Source: Paenibacillus ginsengarvi
Lineage (GTDB): Bacteria > Bacillota > Bacilli > Paenibacillales > NBRC-103111
DNA length: 64,000 nucleotides
Reading direction: 5' to 3'
NCBI RefSeq assembly: GCF_003626695.1
Contig: NZ_RBAH01000029.1
Coordinates: 43,426-107,425 of the forward strand
Part shown: piece by piece, positions 1 to 8,202 of the stretch
Position numbering within the stretch: the stretch's first letter is position 1
Layout of the letters: each line of letters starts with the position of its first letter
Position numbers and translations under genes: made by a program
The notes under the pieces: generated by a model
Database searches by the model: none
What the model was told of the DNA's origin: nothing
Seen by the model: only the letters and a program-made list of their open reading frames with translations

Positions 1-1
1 A

Positions 2-2002
2 TCGAACGGGGAGCAGGAGCAGGAGGAAATCTGGTATACCCATCTGGAGAAGTTCGTCGATCAAGGCGTCAGCGCCTTCAAATTGACCGAGAACAGCGGA
101 GCGCTGAAGGGCAAAAGCTGGAGCAACGGCATGGGCGACGAGGAGATGCACCATCTGTATCCGCTGCTTCTCGCCAAGCAAATGCATGACGGCTTCAAGC
201 GGCAAACGGGAAAACGGCCTATGGTGTACGCAGCCGAGGGTTATGCAGGCATTCAGCAGTACGCGGCCATGTGGGCCGGCGGGCTGGCCGACGAGCCCGA
301 CGAGCCGCGATCGCTCGTCAAAATTTTAAACGCCAGCTTATGCGGCTTGTCGAATATGGCCAACGACATGGACATTCATTCCCCGGAAGGTATCCATTTC
401 GGCTTTTTGCAGCCGTGGTCGAAGGTGAACAGTTGGGCGTATTGGCGTCACCCGTGCCTGCTCGACGTTCCGCTGCGAGAAATGTTCAAACGGTATGCGA
501 AGCTCCGGTACCGCCTTATTCCGTATATTTATTCGTCGGCCTACACGGCATACGCAACGGGCATGCCGATCATCCGGGCAATGCCGCTGATGTACCCGCG
601 CCAGACGGAGATGGCGGAGATGACGACGCAGTATATGTTCGGAGACAGTTTGCTGGTGGGCGCATTTACCGAACAGATCGAATTGCCCGAAGGCGAATGG
701 ATCGATTACTGGACGGGCAGACGCTACCGGGGACCGGCGAAGCTGGAGTATCACGCCCCCGAGCAGGCCGGCGGGCCGCTATTCGTCCGCGCCGGGGCGA
801 TCCTCCCGATGTGGCCGGAGATGAATCATGTCGGACAGAAGCCGGTCGACACGATCAGCTTGCACATTTATCCGCACAAGGACAGCGAGTTTACGCTGTA
901 TGAGGATGACGGCGTCACTTGCAAATACGAGGAGGGGGCGTTTTCCCTCACTACGGTGCTTTGCGAATCGTCCGAACACCGCACCTTGGTGCATATCGGG
1001 GCGAGAAACGGACAGTACGACGGCATGTCGGCCGAACGCAGCTATGACGTGTTCGTCCATCTGCAAACGAAGCCTTCGCTTGTGACGGTGGACGGGAGCG
1101 AATACCAGGAAACGACTCGGGCGAAAAAGTCGCAGCTTCAGGCGGGCTGGTCGTTCGACAGGACAACCGGCGTCCTTCACCTCCATGTAGAGGAGCGGAA
1201 AAACCGGTCGGGTTCCGTACGGATCGAGCTGCTGCACGGCGGCGAGGCGGCTCGCAAAAGCTGGACGACATCCAAGCGGCCCGCGGCAGCAGGTGGAACA
1301 GCGGCGGTCAGGCAAGCTGAGGCGTACGCCGCGCCGGCAGCAGACCGTCGCGACTTCCGGGCTCCGTCGCCGTCGCAGTTCGAGAAGCATCTGGAGATGG
1401 GCCTCGAGACGGGCAACAAAGGGAAGCTGCGCTCTGCCCTGGAACGGCTTATGGCGGAGGAGACCAAAGAACGGACTTCGGGAGAAGACCGCGAACAGCT
1501 CCTCTACGTCAGCGGCTTGCTCGCCGGGTTTATCGAACGGAAACAGTGGCCGATGAAGCAAGTCGTCGGGGATTTGTACGAACGCTTCTTGAGCTTGCAG
1601 ACGGAGGCTGGGGACGAAACGAGCGGCCAGGTGCTGCTTCAGGTGGCGGAGCGAATCGCGGACTATTCGCAAACGTCGCGGACATCCGCCCTGCACCCGC
1701 TAGTCCAGCAGCTTCAGGAAATGGTCGAACAGGAGATGGACCAGCAATTTTTCACGCTGAACGTGGCCGCGCAGCGGCTGCATGTGAACGCCTCCCACTT
1801 GAGCCGCCTATTCAAACAGGAAACGGGCAAGTCGTTCTCCGACTACATGATGGAACAAAAAATGATATATGCCAAACGGCTAATGCAGAACGGGAGCAAA
1901 GTCGCCGATGCCGGTTTGGCAGCAGGCTTCAAGGATACCGGGTACTTTATCCGCGTTTTCCGCAACTATTGGGGGATTACGCCGGGAGAGCTGAAGCTCT
2001 AG
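2..2002 (+). CDS. Glycoside hydrolase family 31-like domain fused to an AraC-type DNA-binding domain (5'-truncated)
   Basis: The reading frame is open to the left edge, so the true start lies outside the window. The first ~300 visible residues follow the GH31 barrel (GMGDEEMHHLYPLL, HFGFLQPWSKVNSW, KLRYRLIPYIYS, QYMFGDSLLVG) and the beta-domain after it (LFVRAGAILPM, FTLYEDDG). A low-complexity linker and a helical segment follow, and the last ~100 residues are an AraC HTH pair (LNVAAQRLHVNASHLSRLFK ... AGFKDTGYFIRVFRNYWGIT). The strand-4 motif that normally carries the nucleophile (FKLDE-type) reads FKLTEN, with Thr at 86-88, and the acid/base motif (WxGD) reads WAGG, with Gly at 281-283. 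I infer a catalytically dead sugar-binding domain used as the sensor of a transcription factor. A true hydrolase with shifted catalytic residues is the alternative. Confidence 0.8.
   Translation, partial: SNGEQEQEEIWYTHLEKFVDQGVSAFKLTENSGALKGKSWSNGMGDEEMHHLYPLLLAKQMHDGFKRQTGKRPMVYAAEGYAGIQQYAAMWAGGLADEPDEPRSLVKILNASLCGLSNMANDMDIHSPEGIHFGFLQPWSKVNSWAYWRHPCLLDVPLREMFKRYAKLRYRLIPYIYSSAYTAYATGMPIIRAMPLMYPRQTEMAEMTTQYMFGDSLLVGAFTEQIELPEGEWIDYWTGRRYRGPAKLEYHAPEQAGGPLFVRAGAILPMWPEMNHVGQKPVDTISLHIYPHKDSEFTLYEDDGVTCKYEEGAFSLTTVLCESSEHRTLVHIGARNGQYDGMSAERSYDVFVHLQTKPSLVTVDGSEYQETTRAKKSQLQAGWSFDRTTGVLHLHVEERKNRSGSVRIELLHGGEAARKSWTTSKRPAAAGGTAAVRQAEAYAAPAADRRDFRAPSPSQFEKHLEMGLETGNKGKLRSALERLMAEETKERTSGEDREQLLYVSGLLAGFIERKQWPMKQVVGDLYERFLSLQTEAGDETSGQVLLQVAERIADYSQTSRTSALHPLVQQLQEMVEQEMDQQFFTLNVAAQRLHVNASHLSRLFKQETGKSFSDYMMEQKMIYAKRLMQNGSKVADAGLAAGFKDTGYFIRVFRNYWGITPGELKL
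601..634. repeat. 34-bp exact repeat, copy 1 (inside the GH31-AraC gene)
   Basis: This 34-bp stretch encodes the QTEMAEMTTQY part of the GH31 domain. It recurs exactly, in the same orientation, at 20732-20765 beside a broken gene. With a 2-base gap the match continues for another 4 bases. Confidence 0.85.
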
Positions 2003-2054
2003 GCAAGCGGCGGCCGGACGATTGCGATATAGGCAAAAATATGCCCCTTTAACG

Positions 2055-2097
2055 AAAACGATGGGTCCGGCAGCGATGCTCGGATACCCATCGTTTT
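2055..2097. terminator. Bidirectional rho-independent terminator
   Basis: The arms AAAACGATGGGT and ACCCATCGTTTT are perfectly complementary, with A/T tracts on both outer sides. It separates the convergent GH31-AraC gene and the oxidoreductase gene. Confidence 0.85.
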
Positions 2098-2116
2098 GTT
2101 GTCCGCTCATGCGCGG

Positions 2117-3124
2117 TTAAGAGTGGAACGCGTTGAATACAGAAGCGTTCTCGTCGGCCAGCACCGTCGCCCGGATCGTCTCGGCAATATCCCGGTGCGT
2201 CAGCACACTCGGTTTATTCTCGATGCGGCGGATAAAGTCCTGCGTCAAGTTGGTCTCCGGCTTCGTCAGTTCCATTTTCGCAAACGGCTCGTCGTGCGTA
2301 ATCTGGAAATACAGCTCCTCCTGACCGACAGAAGGGTCCCCGTTCAGCCGAAGCTCGGCGCAGCCTTCCGTGCCGACGATGAAAATGCGGCAATCGCCCC
2401 ACGTCCAGCTTTTGGTCGGCGTATGCCAATCCGTATACAGCTGGGCCATCGTTCCTCCGCTCATCGATACTTGAGCGGCTGCCGTATCGTAGAAGTCCGG
2501 ATACTCGGGAAGGATGTGCTTCGCCACCTGACTGTGCACCGAAGCGACCTCCTGACCGGTCAAAAAGCGCAGCAGGTCGAAGTCGTGAATGAACAGATCG
2601 ATCACGAGGCCTCCGCTCTCCCGCTTGGAGAAATGCCAGGCGTGCCGGGAAGCCGGGGACAGCCGGTGAGGCTTCCGCGTCGAGATGCTGACGATCCGCC
2701 CGAGCTTCCCCGCGTCGATCGCCTGCTTCAGCGTATGAATCGACGCTCGGAACCGCTCGGTCAGCATAACGCCAACCTGAATGCTCCCCCGGTTCAAAAC
2801 CGCCTCCAGCCGCTCGAGCTGCTCCCGGTTCGTTGCGACCGGCTTATCCAGCATGACATGTTTGCCGTGGCGCTCGCACCATTCGATGACATCGATTTTC
2901 CGGTTGTTGACCGCAGACGAGCCAATTACATTCACAGAGCTATCCAGAAAGGCGTCCGGACTGTCTACAAGCATAATGCCGTGGCGCTGTGCCAAACTCT
3001 GCGCCAAGCTTGGCGATTCCGGCTCGTAAATGCCCGCGCATGTAGCCCCGAGCGCAAGCATTTGATCGACAAAAGATGCGATATGGGCGTGCTGGCAGCC
3101 GTAAATTCCAAATCGGTACGACAT
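2117..3124 (-). CDS. Gfo/Idh/MocA family oxidoreductase
   Basis: Likely NAD(P)-dependent dehydrogenase acting on a sugar, inositol or related polyol in the cytoplasm. The N-terminal Rossmann segment begins FGIYGCQHAHIASF, and the family EKP-type motif appears as LDKPVATN. HDFDLLRFLTGQ in the C-terminal half is also characteristic. The start at 3124 (MSYRFGIYG) is preceded by AAGGGGG; an upstream in-frame start would add about 14 residues with a poorer site. About 335 residues is normal for the family. It stands alone between two terminators. The substrate cannot be told from sequence. Confidence 0.85.
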   Translation of the reverse strand: MSYRFGIYGCQHAHIASFVDQMLALGATCAGIYEPESPSLAQSLAQRHGIMLVDSPDAFLDSSVNVIGSSAVNNRKIDVIEWCERHGKHVMLDKPVATNREQLERLEAVLNRGSIQVGVMLTERFRASIHTLKQAIDAGKLGRIVSISTRKPHRLSPASRHAWHFSKRESGGLVIDLFIHDFDLLRFLTGQEVASVHSQVAKHILPEYPDFYDTAAAQVSMSGGTMAQLYTDWHTPTKSWTWGDCRIFIVGTEGCAELRLNGDPSVGQEELYFQITHDEPFAKMELTKPETNLTQDFIRRIENKPSVLTHRDIAETIRATVLADENASVFNAFHS

Positions 3125-3315
3125 CGTTGGATCCCCCTTAGGTCGGATACGGATTGCATTCGTCAATCGCTTCCAAGTTCTATGATCACTATAGCAATCG
3201 GTTTCTGAGCCGACAAGCCAAAACTTGCAAAATATATGCCATATTCCGCACCAGCCGCTACACGACGATAATCGTGCAGCTTCTACTATACTGTCAATGT
3301 TTATAGCTGTTTTTC

Positions 3316-3363
3316 CATCAAAAAAGCGGTCGGGATAACACTATATCCGGAGGTAACCGCTCA
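3316..3363 (-). terminator. Terminator of the methyltransferase gene
   Basis: Read on the minus strand, a GAGCGGT...ACCGCT stem with an inner ATCC/GGAT pairing is followed by a run of T. Confidence 0.65.
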
Positions 3364-3374
3364 TCGCCCCATCC

Positions 3375-4088
3375 TTATCTTTTTTGCGCCGCCCAAGTTA
3401 CAACCTCGCTTTTCAGAATAACCGGCTTGCCGTCCCTGTTTATTTCCACAGCGAACGGCTTCACCTTCCGCAGCAGTACGTTCCAGCCCTCATACAGAGT
3501 CGAGAGCGCCTGCAACAGCTCCTCCGTATCGAACACAAGCTCAAACATCGGATCGAGCTCCTCGCCCGTTTCCTTTACGATTTCTTTGACGTTCGAGTTC
3601 AAGAGCAGGCAATGTACGCCACTCGACCTTGTCCCCTCTATCATCCTGCGAATCGTCCGTTCGAACACCATTTTGCTATCCAGATGCTCCAAGGTGGAGA
3701 TGGAGAACACAAAGTCGTACTCATTAGGCGCTATTGGGAAATCCGCAACGTTCGCGGCGACCAAGTCCAGATGGTCAGGAACACCGTATTCGCGACCGTA
3801 TTTGTCCAGATGGCGGATCGCCGACTCGAGCAAATCGACGCATACGATCTTTCCCTTCGTACCCGCCAGCTTGCGCGCCAGCGGAATGCTGTTCCTTCCG
3901 ACACCGCAGCCGAGGTCCAGCAGCCGCAGATCGTCCCGCCGCTCCAGCAGCTCGAATACATCCAGCACGGCTTTGACGGGCTTATGCAGCCAAGACCCTT
4001 CTTGAAAAAGCGTATGGTTTTCATAGCAGTTGTCGTGATACAACTTTTCGCTTTCCCGGATGCGGTCGATCCGGTTTTGTGACAACAT
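3375..4088 (-). CDS. Class I SAM-dependent methyltransferase
   Basis: A 237-residue soluble methyltransferase. The SAM-binding motif I is LLDLGCGVGRNSIPLA, with an acidic end of strand 2 at IVCVDLLES and the strand-4 motif EYDFVFSISTLEH. The start is supported by GGAGGG seven bases upstream. It resembles the tellurite-resistance TehB-like/Methyltransf_11 groups of small-molecule methyltransferases. There is no partner gene, so the substrate is unknown. Confidence 0.85.
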   Translation of the reverse strand: MLSQNRIDRIRESEKLYHDNCYENHTLFQEGSWLHKPVKAVLDVFELLERRDDLRLLDLGCGVGRNSIPLARKLAGTKGKIVCVDLLESAIRHLDKYGREYGVPDHLDLVAANVADFPIAPNEYDFVFSISTLEHLDSKMVFERTIRRMIEGTRSSGVHCLLLNSNVKEIVKETGEELDPMFELVFDTEELLQALSTLYEGWNVLLRKVKPFAVEINRDGKPVILKSEVVTWAAQKR

Positions 4089-4172
4089 AGAGTCCCTCCG
4101 TTCAGCGCTTCTACAACGCTTTTGCGCTGAAATGTCCCGGTCTTTTCCCGCTGCGGGAACGAGGCGGAGCCT

Positions 4173-4589
4173 TCAGCCGCATCCTATCGTTTTCACCATC
4201 AGAATCTCGAGCGGCTCCTGTTCGAGCAGCAAACAGCCGGCATCCCGGTACCCCAATTTTCTGTAAAAATGCTGGGCAGCCTCATTCGCCATAGTCGAAG
4301 TCATCACCCGATTGCAGCCTTTCCGCCTCATTTCCTCTTCCCAGAACAGTACAGCCTGCTTTCCCGTTCCTTGCCCCCGGTACGGCTCATCGATCCAGAT
4401 CATATTCAGAAAAGGCGTGTTATCCCAAAAATAACCGTACCGCATCCAGCCGATGCGCTGCTCCTCTTCACTCAGAAAGATATAAATTTCGTTTCCTCTG
4501 ATTTTCGGCAGTATTAAGCTTTCCAGAATATGAGCGTCCCGATCGTGTATGTACCCGTAATCCGAATCTTCTGCGGCAGCAATTCTCAT
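4173..4589 (-). CDS. GNAT family N-acetyltransferase
   Basis: 138 residues. The acetyl-CoA pyrophosphate loop is visible as IDEPYRGQGTGKQAV, followed by ANEAAQHFYRKLGYRDAG, the usual GNAT C-terminal strand-helix. AAGGAGG lies upstream of the ATG. It is divergent from the acetyltransferase at 4675, sharing an 85-bp AT-rich gap that contains TTGTA/TACAA inverted half-sites (about 4607-4634). Substrate unknown. Confidence 0.8.
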   Translation of the reverse strand: MRIAAAEDSDYGYIHDRDAHILESLILPKIRGNEIYIFLSEEEQRIGWMRYGYFWDNTPFLNMIWIDEPYRGQGTGKQAVLFWEEEMRRKGCNRVMTSTMANEAAQHFYRKLGYRDAGCLLLEQEPLEILMVKTIGCG

Positions 4590-4674
4590 AGCGCTCCTCC
4601 TTAAAATTTGTTGTATTTTTATACAAATGGTTGTACATTAATTAAAATTCTATCTTAGGGAGGCGATACGCATC

Positions 4675-5145
4675 ATGTACCCTATTAGAAAAGCGACTAT
4701 GGACGACACCCCGGACATGTTTAAGCTCATTAACGATTATGCCGAAGAAGGGAAACTGCTGCATCGGACGCTTGGCTCGATCTATGAACATCTCCAATGC
4801 TTTTATGTGGCGGAATACAACGGTGCAGTGATCGGTACCGTAAGTCTGCACATCTTGGACAAAGATCTGGCGGAGGTAAGATCGCTTACCGTCTCATCCG
4901 AGTTTTTTGGAAAAGGAATCGGGAAGCGTCTCGTTCAAACCGCCATTCGCGAGACGAAAGCTTTAGGGATTCAAACCTTATTGTCCTTAACTTATCAGGT
5001 TGATTTTTTCGAAAAATGCGGATTTCGTCTTGTAGATAAAAAGCAATTGCCGATGGCCAAAGTGTGGAAAGACTGCATGCACTGCTCCAAATTTTCTAAC
5101 TGCGATGAACATGCCATGATCCTCGGCGCCCTGTCATCCTCTTGA
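4675..5145 (+). CDS. GNAT N-acetyltransferase, ArgA-like with Cys-rich tail
   Basis: 156 residues. The CoA loop is SSEFFGKGIGKRLV, and the following LLSLTYQVDFFEKCGF and KVWKDCMHCSKF segments resemble the short ArgA-type acetyltransferases annotated in Gram-positive bacteria. The C-terminal CMHCSKFSNCDE cluster has four closely spaced cysteines or partners that could bind metal; that is inference. The GGGAGG ribosome site sits 9-10 bases before the ATG. Arginine-pathway function is possible, but no arg gene is nearby. Confidence 0.75.
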   Translation: MYPIRKATMDDTPDMFKLINDYAEEGKLLHRTLGSIYEHLQCFYVAEYNGAVIGTVSLHILDKDLAEVRSLTVSSEFFGKGIGKRLVQTAIRETKALGIQTLLSLTYQVDFFEKCGFRLVDKKQLPMAKVWKDCMHCSKFSNCDEHAMILGALSSS

Positions 5146-5149
5146 TTCG

Positions 5150-5338
5150 CTACGACTTCCAAGATTCCTTCATCCAGCCGCCGATCGGCTGAAGCACATA
5201 AGTGCAAATTTCGTGAAGCTGCTCCCCTGAACCGGGATCTGGCAGGAAATCTTCAATCAGCGTCGCCATAGCTGCATCAAACATTCAGATTTGCTCCAGC
5301 TCGTATTCGTTTTGACGGCCCACCGCCACAAGCAAAGA
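5150..5338 (-). pseudogene. Possible C-terminal remnant of a TetR-type regulator
   Basis: On the minus strand one frame runs from the end of the neighbouring acetyltransferase gene to a TAG at 5150-5152 and is broken by a single TGA (5285-5287). The 62 codons read like a TetR C-terminus (ESLLVAVGRQNEYELEQI, then MFDAAMATLIEDFLP). No N-terminal HTH is present. This could be coincidence; I rate it low. Confidence 0.3.
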
Positions 5339-5340
5339 CT

Positions 5341-6267
5341 CTAGTCCACCTGGGAGCACGATTTACACCAGACAAACATGTTGCCTAGCTCCCGAAAACC
5401 TACTCTCGTATAAACGCGCATCGCGTCGTCCGGTTCGCGATCGAGCGTCCACAGCCCGCCATGATTGATATACAACTGAGTGACTCCCCGTTCCTTCAAC
5501 CGGTGCATCGCTTCGTACAGCAGGTTAGTGGCGAGTCCTCGTCTTCTGTGTGTCTTTGCCGTGCCGAACGGCTCGATAATGGCAATACGGTTCGCGGTAT
5601 CGTGCCATACGTTGGCGAAGCCGACAACCTGTTCCGCTTCGTCGACGACGACCAAATCCAGCTCCTGATGGTACGTCAAGCCGGACATAAGGCGATTGTA
5701 TATATCCAACGTCGGTTTAGTGAGTCCTGCGGAACCTGCCATTATAGCCACTTTTTGCGGTAAATCGCCGGGCTGGATAGGCCGTACGGAGTAGCCTGCC
5801 GGAAAATTCGGCTCTGGAATCGCTTGCTCCAGATTGATCACGCCCGAGTACATATACCAGGTGTGCGGCGTATAACCTCTGTCCCGCAAAATGGGAGCGC
5901 GTATCCGATCCTCGAGATAGGCCCACACGTACACCTCTTGCCCGCTTCGATCTTCCAGCGAAGGACCGCAGTACCGCTTTTCCGCCCAAGCGAAAATTTC
6001 ATTCTCGAGATGGGCGTATTCGGGGCCGGTAAAAACGTACAAGATCCGGTAATGCCCCGGCCAAATCGCCCCGATCGTCGTACCGTCCTCCAGCTCGCAG
6101 ACTGTCACCTGGTTACGAAACGCATCGCCGCCAAATGCGCGATTGTAATCCCAGTCGCCCAGACTCGGATAAAACCGGCGCTCCGGGTCCGCGAACTTTT
6201 GCCTGATGAGTTCTCGAAGTACGGTGTAATCGTTTTCTTCAACATATGGCCGGAACCTTACCCCCAT
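5341..6267 (-). CDS. GNAT family N-acetyltransferase (tandem-domain size)
   Basis: 308 residues, about twice a single GNAT domain. The C-terminal half carries the CoA motif TAKTHRRRGLATNLLYEA and the ending VYTRVGFRELGN. The N-terminal half (from FRPYVEENDYTVLRELI) looks like a degenerate first GNAT fold, as in Eis-like or mycothiol-synthase-like tandem proteins. GGAGGTGAAGCGAG precedes the ATG at 6267. Substrate unknown. Confidence 0.8.
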   Translation of the reverse strand: MGVRFRPYVEENDYTVLRELIRQKFADPERRFYPSLGDWDYNRAFGGDAFRNQVTVCELEDGTTIGAIWPGHYRILYVFTGPEYAHLENEIFAWAEKRYCGPSLEDRSGQEVYVWAYLEDRIRAPILRDRGYTPHTWYMYSGVINLEQAIPEPNFPAGYSVRPIQPGDLPQKVAIMAGSAGLTKPTLDIYNRLMSGLTYHQELDLVVVDEAEQVVGFANVWHDTANRIAIIEPFGTAKTHRRRGLATNLLYEAMHRLKERGVTQLYINHGGLWTLDREPDDAMRVYTRVGFRELGNMFVWCKSCSQVD

Positions 6268-6378
6268 CTCGCTTCACCTCCATAAGTTCCTTCGTTGTTA
6301 ACAAAACTCGAACGTAGAGCCGGCCGCACAATAGGCCGAATGCCAACTGCTCCAAAGTAAACAAGTTCGGCTGCACTG

Positions 6379-6828
6379 TCAGCCCTCTCCGGACATATTG
6401 CTCACCCACAGCGGCCTGCCTTCTCTTAATGCCTCCGGAATCATTTCTTGAACCAGGTACGGCAGAACGTCATGCTCTTTCAGCTTCTCGGCCGTAGGCT
6501 GGGTCCAGTAAAATTCCAGATGCGACTCCTGCGATTTTGGATTCGTTCCGCCCCTCAATTCCTCGCATCGAACTTCGAACACATGATTGATCTCGTGATA
6601 TTGTTTATGCTCAAGGCCAAACTCGACAACACCGAGGAAACGGACGACTTCCACGGCAGTGACGCCCAACTCCTCTCGCAGTTCCCTTTTGAGAGCCGTT
6701 ACGGCTCCTTCCCCATGCTCGACGCCCCCTCCCGGCAAAAAGGAATGCGCTCCTTTCATCCTGGCGATCAAAATTTGGCCGTCACTTACTACAACCGCTC
6801 TGGCAATATGGCGAAATTGAATGCTCAT
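6379..6828 (-). CDS. NUDIX hydrolase
   Basis: The NUDIX box spans GGGVEHGEGAVTALKRELRE followed by ELGV and matches GX5EX7REUXEEXGU. The protein hydrolyses nucleoside-diphosphate-linked compounds with Mg2+ bound by the Glu residues of the box. The start MSIQFRHIARAVVV at 6828 follows GGAGGAG at good spacing; the longer frame to 6852 has no better site. It is divergent from the kinase-like gene at 6979. Confidence 0.85.
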   Translation of the reverse strand: MSIQFRHIARAVVVSDGQILIARMKGAHSFLPGGGVEHGEGAVTALKRELREELGVTAVEVVRFLGVVEFGLEHKQYHEINHVFEVRCEELRGGTNPKSQESHLEFYWTQPTAEKLKEHDVLPYLVQEMIPEALREGRPLWVSNMSGEG

Positions 6829-6978
6829 TCCGGTGCTCCTCCAGCAATCCATTATTTCATCTATACTACCACGACTTTCTTCGCGCGAACGTGTAAACCT
6901 TTTATATAATTACTTTATACATTCACACGTCCGCATCCATTTCGTACAATTAATATGCTGAGAGATGAGGGATTTCAA

Positions 6979-7506
6979 GTGTTCTTTCTGCAAATGTCTG
7001 GCTATCCCGGCTCGGGAAAGTCTACGCTGGCTAAAGCGATAGCCGCACGAACGGGAGCGGTTATTGTCGACCATGATGTGGTGAAATCGGCGCTGCTGGG
7101 AGCGATGGCATCCCGCGTCCCGGATGACGCGGGCGGCATCTCGTACGAGATCGACTGGGCGCTCGTAGAGTTCCAGCTCTCTTTAGGCAGAAGCGTCATT
7201 ATGGACAGCCCCTGCTTATATTCGATCCAACTGGAAAAAGGAACGGCGCTCGCCGAGCGGTATCGGGTACGGTACAAATATGTAGAGTGCTTTCTTGGGG
7301 ATAACCAGATCCGGGACCACAGATTGAAGACGCGCGAGCGAAAAATCAGCCAGGTGGGCGAACTGCCCGCAGAGCTGAAAAACACGATCCTCACCCCCGA
7401 ACAGAGCAAAAGCATAAGACCCTCCGAAGCCCGTTATGTCATCGTCGATACGGAACAAGCTCTGGAAAGCTACATAGAAGAAGTCGAAGCTTATCTAAAA
7501 GAATAA
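6979..7506 (+). CDS. AAA/P-loop kinase-like ATPase
   Basis: A small cytoplasmic NTP-binding protein. The Walker A motif is GYPGSGKST close to the N-terminus, and VIMDSPC fits a Walker B/DxD segment as in AAA_33 or shikimate-kinase-like enzymes. I chose the GTG at 6979 because GAGGGA lies seven bases upstream; an ATG at 6955 adds eight residues without a ribosome site. It is followed 28 bp later by an acetyltransferase on the same strand. The phosphate acceptor is unknown. Confidence 0.75.
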   Translation: MFFLQMSGYPGSGKSTLAKAIAARTGAVIVDHDVVKSALLGAMASRVPDDAGGISYEIDWALVEFQLSLGRSVIMDSPCLYSIQLEKGTALAERYRVRYKYVECFLGDNQIRDHRLKTRERKISQVGELPAELKNTILTPEQSKSIRPSEARYVIVDTEQALESYIEEVEAYLKE

Positions 7507-7534
7507 CCGCTTTACGCTTGGAGGTGGACCATAA

Positions 7535-8113
7535 ATGAACATTACGCTGAAATACGAAAAGCCGGACGTACTGCCCAGCTACGGAGACATCACCATCGCC
7601 TTCGTAGCAACTAGCGAATACCACATTGAGCCGCTGGAACAAGGTCTCGGCGGTCTCCTCTTGCGCGAGGTCCCGATCGAGCGTCCGTATACGGTCGATT
7701 ACGATGCGGAAAAAGGACGCGGCCCGGAGCGCTGGCTGAATAGATGGGATTTACGCAACTGGTGCGTCGTCTCCGCTTACAACGAGCAAGAGGAGCGCAT
7801 CGGTGGCGCGGTGCTGGCCTATGACACGCCAGGGGTACATTTTCTGGAGGACAGGACGGACATCGCCGGTCTATGGGATTTGCGGGTTAAACCGATCTTT
7901 CGCGGACAAGGAGTAGGCAAGGCCATTATGGAGAAAGCCGTGGAATGGGCCCGATCCAAAGAATGCAAGCAATTGAAAATAGAAACGCAAAGCAACAATG
8001 TAGCGGCGTGCCGCTTCTATGCGCAGCAAGGAGCCCATCTGGGAACGATCGAACGGTATGCGTATGAAGACAAGCCTCATCTTGCCAGACTGAACTGGTA
8101 CATCGATTTGTGA
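7535..8113 (+). CDS. GNAT family N-acetyltransferase
   Basis: 192 residues. The CoA loop is VKPIFRGQGVGKAIMEKA and the C-terminal part contains ETQSNNVAACRFYAQQGAHLG, typical of the streptothricin/aminoglycoside-like GNAT branch. GGAGGTGG lies ten bases before the ATG. It probably shares a transcript with the kinase-like gene upstream and ends at the hairpin at 8158-8191. Confidence 0.8.
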   Translation: MNITLKYEKPDVLPSYGDITIAFVATSEYHIEPLEQGLGGLLLREVPIERPYTVDYDAEKGRGPERWLNRWDLRNWCVVSAYNEQEERIGGAVLAYDTPGVHFLEDRTDIAGLWDLRVKPIFRGQGVGKAIMEKAVEWARSKECKQLKIETQSNNVAACRFYAQQGAHLGTIERYAYEDKPHLARLNWYIDL

Positions 8114-8157
8114 TCAATAAATAGGTATCGATAGCTCCCGATCGCATATGCGCTGCC

Positions 8158-8191
8158 AGCTCCCTGCGGCCTTACGCCGAAGGGAGCTTTT
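8158..8191. terminator. Rho-independent terminator
   Basis: AGCTCCCT and AGGGAGCT arms are followed by TTTTCT on the plus strand, between the convergent acetyltransferase and AraC genes. Confidence 0.75.
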
Positions 8192-8202
8192 CTATTGCGC
8201 CG

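Noticed and set aside
2096..3208. A 370-codon plus-strand open frame opposite the Gfo/Idh/MocA gene
   Set aside because: No domain and no ribosome site; the minus-strand gene is well supported.
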